NCBI GenBank assembly: GCA_013331375.1
Contig: DUGO01000213.1
Location: 1-9,018, forward strand
Source of the DNA: Candidatus Methanoperedentaceae archaeon
Lineage (GTDB): Archaea > Halobacteriota > Methanosarcinia > Methanosarcinales > Methanoperedenaceae
Direction of reading: 5' to 3'
Length of the DNA: 9,018 nucleotides
Position numbers and translations under genes: made by a program. The number at the start of each line of letters is the position of its first letter. Position 1 is the stretch's first letter. A model generated the notes under the pieces. It ran no database searches. It was not told where the DNA came from and worked only from the letters and a program-made list of their open reading frames with translations. This document shows positions 1-5,900 of this stretch, piece after piece.

Positions 1-509
1 AGAGGCCCGAACGTCCACGCCACCTTCTCAGTACCCTTTTTCTGAAATGCAAAAAGAAGTATTGCGATAAAAGCTGCAATAAGGACCAGTTCCCATTGCT
101 CGGTTCCTTCAAGTCCTGGAACCAGGGTAATTCCCTCCACAGCACTGAGTATGCTTATAGCCGGTGTTATCACACCATCCCCGAAGAGAAGGGATATACC
201 GATGTATGAAAGCAGCGTCACAAACGTTAACTGCCTTCCAGATTTCAAAAGAGGTGTAATAATCTCCTTAAGGACAATGGTGCCCCCTTCGCCTTTTTGA
301 CCGAAGCTCATGGCAAGCCATGCGTATTCTACCGTCACTACTATGATAAGAGTCCAGATAATCAGGGAAATAATACCCAGTACGTGAGCCTGGCTGGGTT
401 TTGTGAGAAGGAAGATAACTGTAAGCGTATATATGGGACTTGTTCCTATGTCTCCAAAAACAAGACCGAGAGATTTAATCATACCGTTTATAGTTTCTCT
501 GTCCATCAT
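1..509 (-). CDS. kup: KUP-family potassium transporter, N-terminal part (runs off left edge)
   Basis: Reading the minus strand from 509 to the window edge gives 169 uninterrupted residues plus a partial codon. Three hallmarks of the KUP/HAK/KT potassium uptake family appear in order: GDIGTSPIYTL at residues 19-29 in the first membrane segment, GEGGTIVL at 73-80 in the first cytoplasmic loop, and LLFGDGVITPAISILSAVEG at 107-126. Hydrophobic stretches near residues 44-66, 95-122 and 140-156 fit membrane helices. Known members import K+ coupled to protons and are about 600 residues or more, so roughly a quarter is visible. The start is the first of two adjacent ATG codons (507-509); GGAG (complement of 517-520) lies 7 bases upstream. 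The gene follows an EamA transporter by 59 bases and has its own TATA-like sequence. G+C is about 45% by hand count, clearly below the neighbours. Family assignment is firm; transport activity is inferred. Confidence 0.95.
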   Translation of the reverse strand, partial: MMDRETINGMIKSLGLVFGDIGTSPIYTLTVIFLLTKPSQAHVLGIISLIIWTLIIVVTVEYAWLAMSFGQKGEGGTIVLKEIITPLLKSGRQLTFVTLLSYIGISLLFGDGVITPAISILSAVEGITLVPGLEGTEQWELVLIAAFIAILLFAFQKKGTEKVAWTFGP

Positions 510-554
510 GGCTTTTCTCCGGCTTATGGACGACACTCAGTCTGAAACTCCGAA

Positions 555-570
555 AGTCTTAATATTTTCT
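555..570 (-). promoter_or_regulatory. Candidate TATA promoter of the KUP gene
   Basis: The minus strand here reads AGAAAATATTAAGACT, an A/T-rich TATA-like element that overlaps the stop codon of the upstream EamA gene. It lies about 50 bases before the KUP start, which would give a leader of roughly 25 bases carrying the GGAG ribosome binding site. KUP may therefore be transcribed separately from the EamA gene. This is based on sequence pattern only. Confidence 0.4.
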
Positions 571-1435
571 ATTGATCCCTCGATGTACCTGCCTTTTCCC
601 TGCTTACAGCCGCAGCGCCTGCCAGGATGAGCATCCCACCGAGCACGGTCACGAGAGAGAGGCTCTCTTGCATAAATATGACGGCAAGCAGGGTGGCGCT
701 CACAGGCTCTACCAGACCGACTATCGTGGCGCTGCTCGCCTTCACGTATCGTAGCCCGTTAAAGTACAGAGAGACAGCCATGGCTGTGGGGAACAGCCCG
801 AAGAGCACGAGCAGAAGCAGGTTTTCCCGCACTGCGGAGAGCGGGGTGGAAAGCGCCGCGGGGAAAAATATCACTGCTGCGACGGCGCCGCCCCAGAATG
901 CCTGCGAATACCCGGAATATATGCCGCTCATGCGCCGCGATACGATGACCTGCAAGGCATAGAAAACCCCGGACAGCACGCCGAAAAGAATGCCAGCCAC
1001 GCCTATCGCAGTGCCGTTGCTCCACGGGTTGACAACAAGCACTGTGCCTGCCATCGAAACGAGGAGTGAGAGCAGCCCACTGCCGGATGCACGCTCGTTG
1101 AGCAGCAGGGGCGAGAGCAGTGTAACGAAAATCGGGGACGTGTACAGCAGCAGCACGGCGGTAGCTATCGTGGTCTCCCGGATTGCGAAAAAGTAGGTGA
1201 GTATCGTGCTTCCCGACAGGAGCCCGAACAGGAGCAGGAGCGGCTTTTTCTCCCGCGGCATAAGCTCATGCCGCTTTCCGGTCGCAAGCAAGATGCATGC
1301 CAGTATCGCAAGCGAGAAGAGGAGCCTGTAAAATATTACGGCGTACAGGCTCATCCCTCCAATTAGCTTCACGAATATGCCTGTGAGCCCGAACAGCACT
1401 GATGCGGCTGCTATCTCGCCATAGCCCCGGAGCAT
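569..1435 (-). CDS. EamA/DMT-superfamily membrane transporter
   Basis: A 288-residue, very hydrophobic protein with about ten predicted membrane helices and an internal duplication, as expected for the EamA branch of the drug/metabolite transporter superfamily. The first half (about 5-137) and second half (about 143-277) each end in the typical EamA helix pair: LLYTSPIFVTLLSPLLLNER at 96-115, and ATIVGLVEPVSATLLAVIF followed by QES at 236-258. The conserved Pro and the Glu closing each repeat are present. Length matches the family (about 280-300). Known members export amino acids or other small metabolites, but the substrate cannot be read from sequence. The start ATG at 1435 is the first in-frame start; upstream is only a weak AGAGAG purine stretch. 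The C-terminal tail (277-288) is polar and probably cytoplasmic. KUP follows 59 bases downstream on the same strand. Confidence 0.9.
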   Translation of the reverse strand: MLRGYGEIAAASVLFGLTGIFVKLIGGMSLYAVIFYRLLFSLAILACILLATGKRHELMPREKKPLLLLFGLLSGSTILTYFFAIRETTIATAVLLLYTSPIFVTLLSPLLLNERASGSGLLSLLVSMAGTVLVVNPWSNGTAIGVAGILFGVLSGVFYALQVIVSRRMSGIYSGYSQAFWGGAVAAVIFFPAALSTPLSAVRENLLLLVLFGLFPTAMAVSLYFNGLRYVKASSATIVGLVEPVSATLLAVIFMQESLSLVTVLGGMLILAGAAAVSREKAGTSRDQ

Positions 1436-1501
1436 GGGCTCTCTGATGGCGCCTGCGGCAGAAATAGTTAACCGGGGCAGGTGGTCGGCAGGCGCGGAGG
1501 A

Positions 1502-1521
1502 CTATATAATTATAACTTTTA
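1502..1521 (-). promoter_or_regulatory. Candidate TATA/BRE promoter of the EamA transporter
   Basis: The minus strand reads AAAAGTTATAATTATATAGT. It combines an A-rich BRE-like stretch with a strong TATA-like element, about 75 bases before the EamA start at 1435. An archaeal start about 25 bases downstream would give a leader near 50 bases. The element is nearly as A/T-rich on the plus strand, so direction is an inference from the gene layout. Confidence 0.45.
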
Positions 1522-1605
1522 GAGAATTTCAATAAATCCGCCAGCTAACGAAATTTGAAATAGCATAGAAATAATCAATGCAACCGACATCTTGATGAAC
1601 CTATT

Positions 1606-1625
1606 TGAGTAAATGATATATACCA
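1606..1625 (+). promoter_or_regulatory. TATA/BRE promoter of the universal stress protein
   Basis: The plus strand reads GAGTAAATGATATATACCAT: a GTAAAT BRE-like stretch followed by GATATATAC (1615-1623). The box centre is about 33 bases before the ATG at 1652, so transcription would begin only a few bases before that codon, giving a nearly leaderless message. The box overlaps the alternative upstream ATG at 1613, which argues against that start. Confidence 0.6.
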
Positions 1626-1651
1626 TATCATGCATTCAATACGTTAAAAAC

Positions 1652-2128
1652 ATGAGCGATTTCCTTGAAATTAAGAAAATACTTGTGCCTCTTGACGGGT
1701 CTGTCATCTCAGAGTCTGCGTTGAAATACGGCGCCAGCATAGCATCGAAATACGGCGCAGAGGTAGTCATCCTGTCAGTGTACTCACCCAAGAAACAGGG
1801 TTCCATTCTCGAGAGGCTCATTGAAATGGATCCGACTGTGGGAGACGACCTGCGGAGAATGTCTCCCGTCTTCCTTCTGGAAACGTATCATGACGTAATG
1901 ATAAAGACCCTGAAAAAATACAATGTGTCGGGCAAGAGCATATTGAAGGATGCCTCGACCACGACCAAGTCCATAGTAGGCATAATCCAGGAAGTCGTTA
2001 TTGAAGAGGCTATCAACCTCATAGTGCTTACCTCGCATGGCAAGACCGGTTTCCAGAAATTGAGGCTCGGCAGCGTGACCGAAGAGCTCATAACTGAAAG
2101 CTTAGTTCCGGTGCTTTTGGTGAAGTGA
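1652..2128 (+). CDS. Universal stress protein (UspA family)
   Basis: A 158-residue protein with the single-domain Usp fold. It opens with a beta strand and loop IKKILVPLDGS (7-17), where the Asp at 15 is the usual adenine-pocket residue. It ends with the nucleotide-binding loop and last strand, TSHGKTGFQ (127-135) then LGSVTEELI (139-147) and VPVLLVK at the C-terminus. The G-9X-GS part of the ATP-binding motif (G130, G140, S141) is intact; the first Gly of the classical G-2X-G is Thr127. Usp proteins of this type are cytoplasmic dimers that bind ATP and respond to stress. An in-frame ATG at 1613 would add 13 residues, but it lies in the TATA box, and the start at 1652 gives a protein beginning right before the first strand. 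The stop TGA overlaps the start of the next gene, suggesting coupling. Family is certain; physiological role unknown. Confidence 0.93.
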   Translation: MSDFLEIKKILVPLDGSVISESALKYGASIASKYGAEVVILSVYSPKKQGSILERLIEMDPTVGDDLRRMSPVFLLETYHDVMIKTLKKYNVSGKSILKDASTTTKSIVGIIQEVVIEEAINLIVLTSHGKTGFQKLRLGSVTEELITESLVPVLLVK

Positions 2129-2802
2129 TGATAATCCCAGAGCACGAGCGCTCGGCTGAGACCCTTGACAGCGAGCGCATATTCATGCATCCTGACATGG
2201 TGAGGGCGAACGAGTGGGTACTTTGCTCATATTCCCCTCCCCACCGCGACCTGTGCATTTTCGTGCCGTGCTCCGTGCACAAGCCCTACCACGACAGCCC
2301 GAGCCACAGGCATTACGACCGTGTAATCTATTCCATCGTCCCTCCTGAGCGGGTTCACATGGTTGTTTTCGGCACGTGCGGCGTGACGCCGAGGGAGCTT
2401 GACACCGAGTACCCGTTCATGAATTACAGGTTCATGATGGGGAAGTGCAACATTGCGTCTGTCAAGAGAGAGTTCGTAAAAACCGAGACCCAGAGACTTG
2501 CGAGATACCTTGAGAAGACAGCAGGCAGCTACTCCCGCAGGATAGCTTACTGCATGGGCGATTTCAGGGAAGCCATGAAACATGCGGCAAGGCTCACCGG
2601 AATTGGTGTGCAGATTGTCCCGTACGACGAGACGCTGAAGCGGCATATGATGCCTGGCAGGCGGTTCCCCTACGGCAGCCTCAGTGAAGGGGTATATCTT
2701 CGTGAACTGGCAGATGCGATTTGCGATGAGCTCGGACTTGAGAGGCGCCCGATACCCGATGATATGCGGGCTGAAGAAGACAGCGACTGGTACAGGCTTT
2801 AG
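2128..2802 (+). CDS. Stand-alone ArcS-motif protein (DUF5591-like), probable archaeosine tRNA modification
   Basis: A soluble protein of 224 residues. Residues 47-60 read PCSVHKPYHDSPSH, an exact match to the ArcS signature PC-x3-KPY-x2-S-x2-H. The following GTCGVTPRELD (83-93) and an AYCMGDFREAMKHAA stretch further on also resemble the ArcS core (DUF5591). Known ArcS enzymes act on preQ0 at position 15 of archaeal tRNA on the way to archaeosine, and usually also carry a TGT-like region and a PUA RNA-binding domain. Neither fits within this length, so this is either one half of a split ArcS or a paralogue. The start is ATG 2128, which shares its A with the Usp stop (TGATG); GGTGA at 2119-2123 is a fitting ribosome site. 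GTG 2125 is possible but adds one residue. The 3' end overlaps the convergent small gene by 4 bases. Family confidence is high; exact reaction is inferred. Confidence 0.82.
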   Translation: MIIPEHERSAETLDSERIFMHPDMVRANEWVLCSYSPPHRDLCIFVPCSVHKPYHDSPSHRHYDRVIYSIVPPERVHMVVFGTCGVTPRELDTEYPFMNYRFMMGKCNIASVKREFVKTETQRLARYLEKTAGSYSRRIAYCMGDFREAMKHAARLTGIGVQIVPYDETLKRHMMPGRRFPYGSLSEGVYLRELADAICDELGLERRPIPDDMRAEEDSDWYRL

Positions 2803-3017
2803 AACTCTTCCACTATGTCCTGCGAGTACTCGAACCTTGACAGCAGGCAGCTCGGCTTTTTCTTCGGTCTCCTTGCCTCTTCAATCTTCTCCCTGAGCGC
2901 TTCCTCAACTTCGCGCAGCTCCCCGTCCACATCCGGGTTTTTCTCACCCTCTTTCCTGAGATCCTCAACCATGTCACGGAGCTGCACTATGGATTTGTAC
3001 TTATACCTGTCATCCAT
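2799..3017 (-). CDS. Small charged, probably coiled-coil protein downstream of HPS-RraA
   Basis: I do not recognise this 72-residue protein. It is highly charged and Lys/Glu-rich. Residues about 10-50 (from IVQLRDMVEDLRKEG onward) look strongly helical with heptad-like hydrophobic spacing. A basic RRPKKK patch and a single Cys follow, then an acidic end (DIVEEF). There is no signal peptide or membrane segment, so it should be cytoplasmic. It starts only 9 bases after the stop of the HPS-RraA gene. A strong ribosome site, GAGGTGA (complement of 3022-3028), is spaced better for the second of two tandem ATGs (3017) than the first (3020). This good ribosome site and tight operon spacing are the main reasons to believe it is real. 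Its TAA stop overlaps the TAG stop of the convergent ArcS-motif gene. A role with the upstream enzyme is a guess from position only. Confidence 0.7.
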   Translation of the reverse strand: MDDRYKYKSIVQLRDMVEDLRKEGEKNPDVDGELREVEEALREKIEEARRPKKKPSCLLSRFEYSQDIVEEF

Positions 3018-3026
3018 CATCTCACC

Positions 3027-4316
3027 TCATCTCTTCTCCCACTTCTCAAGAGACATCACCTGGGAAAGTGTCCTGCCGCGCTTGATCTCATCCCGCAGGC
3101 GGCTCTCGTTCTTTTCGACTTCCTTTGCCCTTCGCGCCACCTCGTAGGCTCTCTCACCAGGGACGACCACTACGCCGTTATCATCTCCCACGATAAAGTC
3201 CCCCGGCTTCACTGTCTGCCCACCGCATGTGATTTCGGCGTTTATCTCACCCATTCCCTTGGGTTCGCCAGCGTTGGGCGTGACGCCAGAAGCGAACACG
3301 GGAAAGCCGAGCTTCCGGATATCGTCTATGTCGCGGACTGCGCCGTCTATCACCACACCTTCGATACCTTTATTCATCGAACTCAATGATGCAAGCTCGC
3401 CCCACGGCGCTATGTGCGGGCTCCCGTTATAAATCACTATTACGTCACCCTTTCCTGCGATATCTATCGCTTCCACGCTTTTCGCCCAGTCCCCCTCGAA
3501 AATCTGCACTGTCACCGCACGCCCTACGATCTTTTTCCCCGGGACCTGTGAGCGGATGTTCTTCATCGCACCCTTCCTGTGCATGGCATCACTTATGTTC
3601 GGGGTGGAGACCTCTGTAAAGAGCAATGCCGCATCCTCATGGACTGGGGTTCGAGCCTGCTTCAGGCTTGCAGATGGGGCCTCGATGCTCGCCCGGATGT
3701 CGCGCGTCGCCTGCGTCACGTTTGATGAGCGCACGATATTCCCGCCCACGATTATTATACCTGCTCCAGCCAATACCGCTTCTGCAGCCGAGGCAGCATC
3801 AAGCCCGCCGGCTACTGCAACCGGGACGCCGACTTCCAGGTCTTTCAGCACCCGCACCGGGTCCATGCCTGTCATCTGCTGGTCTATGCCGACGTGCACA
3901 TTGATTATGTCAATCCCCATCTCCTCAAGCTCTTTTGCGCGAGCTGCGGGGTCCGGGACAGATATCAGGTCTGCCATGAGCTTGACCCCGTACTTGCCCG
4001 CAGCCCTGACGGCATCCCTCACGGTTGAATTATCCGAGCGACCGAGTATGATTATGACGCCCGCCCCGGCTTTTGCTGCCATCTCTATCTCAGCAGCGCC
4101 CGTGTCTATGGTCTTCAGGTCTGCCACGATGGTACGCCCCGGGAATTCATCGCGAAGCGTGCGGACGCTGTTCATGCCCTCGCTCTTTATGAGGATGGTT
4201 CCTGCCTCGAGCCAGTCCGCGCCGCCCTCCACGGCTTCATGCGCTATCTGCACCGCGCGCTCTAAATCGAGTATGTCGAGAGCGACCTGGAGTATGGGTC
4301 TGATTGGTATCACCAT
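3027..4316 (-). CDS. 3-hexulose-6-phosphate synthase fused to an RraA-like domain
   Basis: A 429-residue fusion. Residues about 5-212 are a TIM-barrel hexulose-6-phosphate synthase of the OMP-decarboxylase superfamily: ADLKTIDTG at 65-73 (D66, K68, D71 are the family's catalytic/metal residues), [10 protein letters not shown] at 114-123, and the phosphate-binding end VAVAGGLD (167-173) with IIVGGNIV (188-195). Residues about 225-420 are RraA-like: APWGELAS (303-310) and [14 protein letters not shown] (320-333), with the Arg-Asp pair at 328-329 that binds substrate and metal in related aldolases and decarboxylases. HPS interconverts ribulose-5-phosphate plus formaldehyde and hexulose-6-phosphate; in archaea the reverse direction commonly supplies pentoses. 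The archaeal RraA domain's role is not established. An open frame continues to 4511, but the start at 4316 abuts the HPS fold and lies about 25 bases from a TATA box, so it is preferred and likely leaderless. A small gene follows by 9 bases. No phosphohexuloisomerase gene is in view. Confidence 0.92.
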   Translation of the reverse strand: MVIPIRPILQVALDILDLERAVQIAHEAVEGGADWLEAGTILIKSEGMNSVRTLRDEFPGRTIVADLKTIDTGAAEIEMAAKAGAGVIIILGRSDNSTVRDAVRAAGKYGVKLMADLISVPDPAARAKELEEMGIDIINVHVGIDQQMTGMDPVRVLKDLEVGVPVAVAGGLDAASAAEAVLAGAGIIIVGGNIVRSSNVTQATRDIRASIEAPSASLKQARTPVHEDAALLFTEVSTPNISDAMHRKGAMKNIRSQVPGKKIVGRAVTVQIFEGDWAKSVEAIDIAGKGDVIVIYNGSPHIAPWGELASLSSMNKGIEGVVIDGAVRDIDDIRKLGFPVFASGVTPNAGEPKGMGEINAEITCGGQTVKPGDFIVGDDNGVVVVPGERAYEVARRAKEVEKNESRLRDEIKRGRTLSQVMSLEKWEKR

Positions 4317-4335
4317 ATCTAAAATTAGCGCAGGG

Positions 4336-4350
4336 GATTTAAAGCCTGCT
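4336..4350 (-). promoter_or_regulatory. TATA promoter of the HPS-RraA gene
   Basis: The minus strand reads AGCAGGCTTTAAATC, with TTTAAA at 4338-4343. The box centre is about 24 bases before ATG 4316, the distance at which archaeal transcription starts. The message should therefore begin at or within a few bases of the start codon. No ribosome site precedes this ATG, as expected for a leaderless gene. Confidence 0.65.
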
Positions 4351-4451
4351 GGTTGCGGGGCGCAATAAGCCGGAATACGTGGTGTGCTGTTATCCATTAT
4401 GTCGACAATATTAGCTTGAGGAATATTCTGAATTGACAAGACACCGCTCTG

Positions 4452-4493
4452 ACCTGTACATTCAGGAATAATCTGTTGAACCTGTACATGGTT
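4452..4493. repeat. Direct repeat with dyad symmetry, possible operator
   Basis: ACCTGTACAT occurs at 4452-4461 and again at 4480-4489, a 28-base period, and each copy is followed by AATCTG (4470-4475 and 4494-4499). The second copy is framed by AACC (4479-4482) and GGTT (4490-4493); the first by CCTG (4453-4456) and CAGG (4463-4466). It lies in the 267-base gap between the divergent HPS-RraA and MBL genes, so it could bind a regulator of one or both. This is pattern only; no regulator is identified. Confidence 0.4.
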
Positions 4494-4583
4494 AATCTGT
4501 CCCACAGCCAATTACTTAGAAACATTCTTATGGAGAAAGGTATTTTCGTGATGATGATGAATATGGCGTGAGGCTGAAGAGTC

Positions 4584-5360
4584 GTGAGTTCAAGTGTGAC
4601 TTTTCTTGGCACTGCCGGGGGACGGACTGTGGTGCTCGGGCAGATGAGGCAGAGCGGCGGCATGTGGTTCGAGCTTGACGGCACGAACATACTCCACGAC
4701 CCGGGACCTGGCTGTCTCGTCCGATGCAAGCAGTACAGGCTGTCGCCGAGGAGACTGGACGCCATCATACTTTCTCACAGGCACATAGACCACTCCAATG
4801 ACGTGAACATCATTACCGAAGCCATGACAGGAGGGGGCTTCGAGCCGAAGGGGCTGCTGATAGCTCCAAAGCAATGCCTTGACGAAGACCCGGTCGTGCT
4901 TAAATATGTGCGTGAGTTCGTCGAAATAATACAATCACATGAAGGCGTGTCCCTGAACATAAACGATGTCAAGGTCAGTTTCCCGCTGAGGCTGCATCAC
5001 ACGGTTGAGACGTACGGTACTATCCTTGAATTCCAGAACAGGAAGGTGGGCTACATACCAGATACGGAGTACTTCGAGGAGTTATCCCGCCCTTACCGGA
5101 ACGTGGACACCCTCATCCTCAATGTCGTCCGCATCACACGGAATCCAAGGATATCGCACCTCAACATCGATGACGTGATGCGCATTGTAAGCGAGGCAAG
5201 ACCGAAACGCGCCGTGCTCACCCATTTCGGGATGCAGGTGCTGAAAGCCTCGCCGGAGTACCAGGCAAAGCGCATAACAGAGAACACGGGAATAGATACC
5301 ATTGCTGCCAGCGACGGCATGAAACTGCCCCTTGACTCAAAGGGCAGCCTGTTCATCTGA
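4584..5360 (+). CDS. MBL-fold metallohydrolase (COG1235/PhnP-like)
   Basis: A 258-residue single-domain metallo-beta-lactamase-fold enzyme. It opens with the strand VTFLGTAGGR (5-14) and has the dinuclear metal motif SHRHIDH at 64-70 (H65, H67, D69, H70). Further ligands fit the family: His139 in LHHTVETYG, Asp160 in YIPDTEYF, and His214 in LTHFGM. The spacing and short length resemble the RNase Z/PhnP-like branch that cleaves phosphodiester or cyclic phosphate bonds, rather than antibiotic-degrading lactamases. The long extra arm of true tRNase Z is not evident. The substrate cannot be told. The start is GTG 4584, immediately before the first strand, with only a weak GAGG upstream (4570-4573). 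The gene is divergent from HPS-RraA, and its end overlaps the convergent thiamine-binding protein gene by 8 bases. Confidence 0.88.
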   Translation: MSSSVTFLGTAGGRTVVLGQMRQSGGMWFELDGTNILHDPGPGCLVRCKQYRLSPRRLDAIILSHRHIDHSNDVNIITEAMTGGGFEPKGLLIAPKQCLDEDPVVLKYVREFVEIIQSHEGVSLNINDVKVSFPLRLHHTVETYGTILEFQNRKVGYIPDTEYFEELSRPYRNVDTLILNVVRITRNPRISHLNIDDVMRIVSEARPKRAVLTHFGMQVLKASPEYQAKRITENTGIDTIAASDGMKLPLDSKGSLFI

Positions 5361-5664
5361 GCTTGCTTTCTACAGAGCGCACCTTCTCATCCATCGTTCC
5401 CGGTCTGTCCCTGCGGTCGTCTATCGTAAGATGCGTCACGACTCTCATCGCCCCGGTGCTGATCACGGCTTCATGCGCTGCCTTCGCAGCCTCGAATACG
5501 GCATCAACGCTGGAAGCCTCGATGGCTGTGCCCATTGGCGTTATCCTGTACTTAAGACCCTTATCCCTGACTGCCTTCACAGCCTCGCATACAAACCTGC
5601 TCATGCTGGTGCTTCCGGTGCCGAGGGCGAGTACCTCAAGACTTGCTGTTACGACCTGTTTCAT
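5353..5664 (-). CDS. MTH1187-family thiamine-binding protein (DUF77/UPF0045)
   Basis: A 103-residue protein matching the MTH1187/YkoF-like family: a short beta strand, ALGTGSTSMSRFV (13-25), then GLKYRITPMGTAIEA (36-50), and the late strand VVTHLTIDDRRDRP. This is the whole conserved core of a ferredoxin-like fold that forms tetramers; some members bind thiamine, though in most the role is undetermined. Length is typical (about 100). The start at ATG 5664 is preferred over ATG 5676 because GGTGA (complement of 5669-5673) sits 4 bases before it, while nothing precedes 5676. It lies downstream of the tRNA-Glu gene on the same strand, about 97 bases away, and could be cotranscribed or use a weak promoter between. 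Its stop overlaps the convergent MBL gene by 8 bases. No thiamine biosynthesis gene or riboswitch is visible nearby. Confidence 0.88.
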   Translation of the reverse strand: MKQVVTASLEVLALGTGSTSMSRFVCEAVKAVRDKGLKYRITPMGTAIEASSVDAVFEAAKAAHEAVISTGAMRVVTHLTIDDRRDRPGTMDEKVRSVESKLR

Positions 5665-5760
5665 CCCATCACCCATTATGTGATTCTGGCTTCTGCGGTA
5701 AAAGGCTTTTGGGTGCGAAGAAAAGGAGTGGAATCCATGAGAAAATGGACCACTCGGGAA

Positions 5761-5835
5761 TGCTCCGATGGGGATTTGAACCCCAGTCGCGAGAGTGAGA
5801 GTCTCGCATGATTGGCCGTGCTACACTATCGGAGC
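5761..5835 (-). tRNA. tRNA-Glu (anticodon CTC)
   Basis: The minus strand folds as a complete cloverleaf of 75 bases. The acceptor arm GCTCCGA pairs with TCGGAGC and the discriminator is A. The D arm has the GTGTAGCACGGCCAATCA pattern usual for archaeal tRNA-Glu. The anticodon stem CGAGA/TCTCG closes the loop CTCTCAC, with U33, anticodon CTC (complement of 5797-5799) and A37. The T arm is TGGGG-TTCAAAT-CCCCA. It reads GAG codons. No CCA is encoded (TTC follows the discriminator), as in most archaea, and there is no intron. A second tRNA-Glu with UUC must exist elsewhere. Confidence 0.96.
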
Positions 5836-5861
5836 ACCAAGAGATACCAACACAATGCTCA

Positions 5862-5880
5862 GGTAAATTAAGCTTTCGTT
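5862..5880 (-). promoter_or_regulatory. TATA/BRE promoter of tRNA-Glu
   Basis: The minus strand reads AACGAAAGCTTAATTTACC: a purine-rich BRE-like CGAAAG followed by TTAATTTA (5864-5871). Its centre is 32 bases before the tRNA 5' end at 5835, which fits an archaeal tRNA promoter with a very short 5' leader trimmed by RNase P. It lies in the 65-base gap after the mscS stop codon. Confidence 0.65.
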
Positions 5881-5900
5881 GCAAAGCCGCTGCTCGCACA

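Larger units (their letters stand above)
4317..4583. other. Divergent intergenic region between HPS-RraA and MBL genes
   Basis: This 267-base region holds the HPS-RraA TATA box at its left end and the paired dyad repeats at 4452-4493. A small palindrome GAATATTC lies at 4421-4428. No convincing TATA box for the MBL gene stands out; GGTATTTT (4540-4547) is one weak candidate. The minus strand stays open in the HPS frame up to 4511, but I read that as chance. Confidence 0.5.

Noticed and set aside
1613..1651. Longer start for the universal stress protein at ATG 1613.
   Set aside because: This ATG overlaps the TATA box, and the 13 added residues lie outside the Usp fold.
3556..4368. 270-residue plus-strand open frame antisense to HPS-RraA.
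   Set aside because: Its composition is Ser/Ala/Pro/Thr-rich with no recognisable motif, as expected of a shadow of a G+C-rich real gene with clear family motifs on the other strand.
4317..4511. A 65-codon N-terminal extension of the HPS-RraA gene starting at 4511.
   Set aside because: The HPS fold begins right after the internal Met at 4316, a TATA box lies inside the extension at the right distance for that start, and the extra residues look unlike any HPS. An open run of this length can occur by chance.
5676..5676. ATG 5676 as start of the thiamine-binding protein.
   Set aside because: No ribosome site precedes it, while ATG 5664 has GGTGA at a good distance and matches the family's usual N-terminus.
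5677..5760. A separate promoter or thiamine riboswitch before the thiamine-binding protein gene.
   Set aside because: Only a weak A/T patch is present and no TPP-riboswitch core (CUGAGA / ACCUGA type) was seen; cotranscription with the tRNA is equally possible.
5332..5811. 159-residue plus-strand open frame across the thiamine-binding gene and the tRNA.
   Set aside because: It runs through the tRNA-Glu gene and opposite a well-recognised protein; no family likeness.
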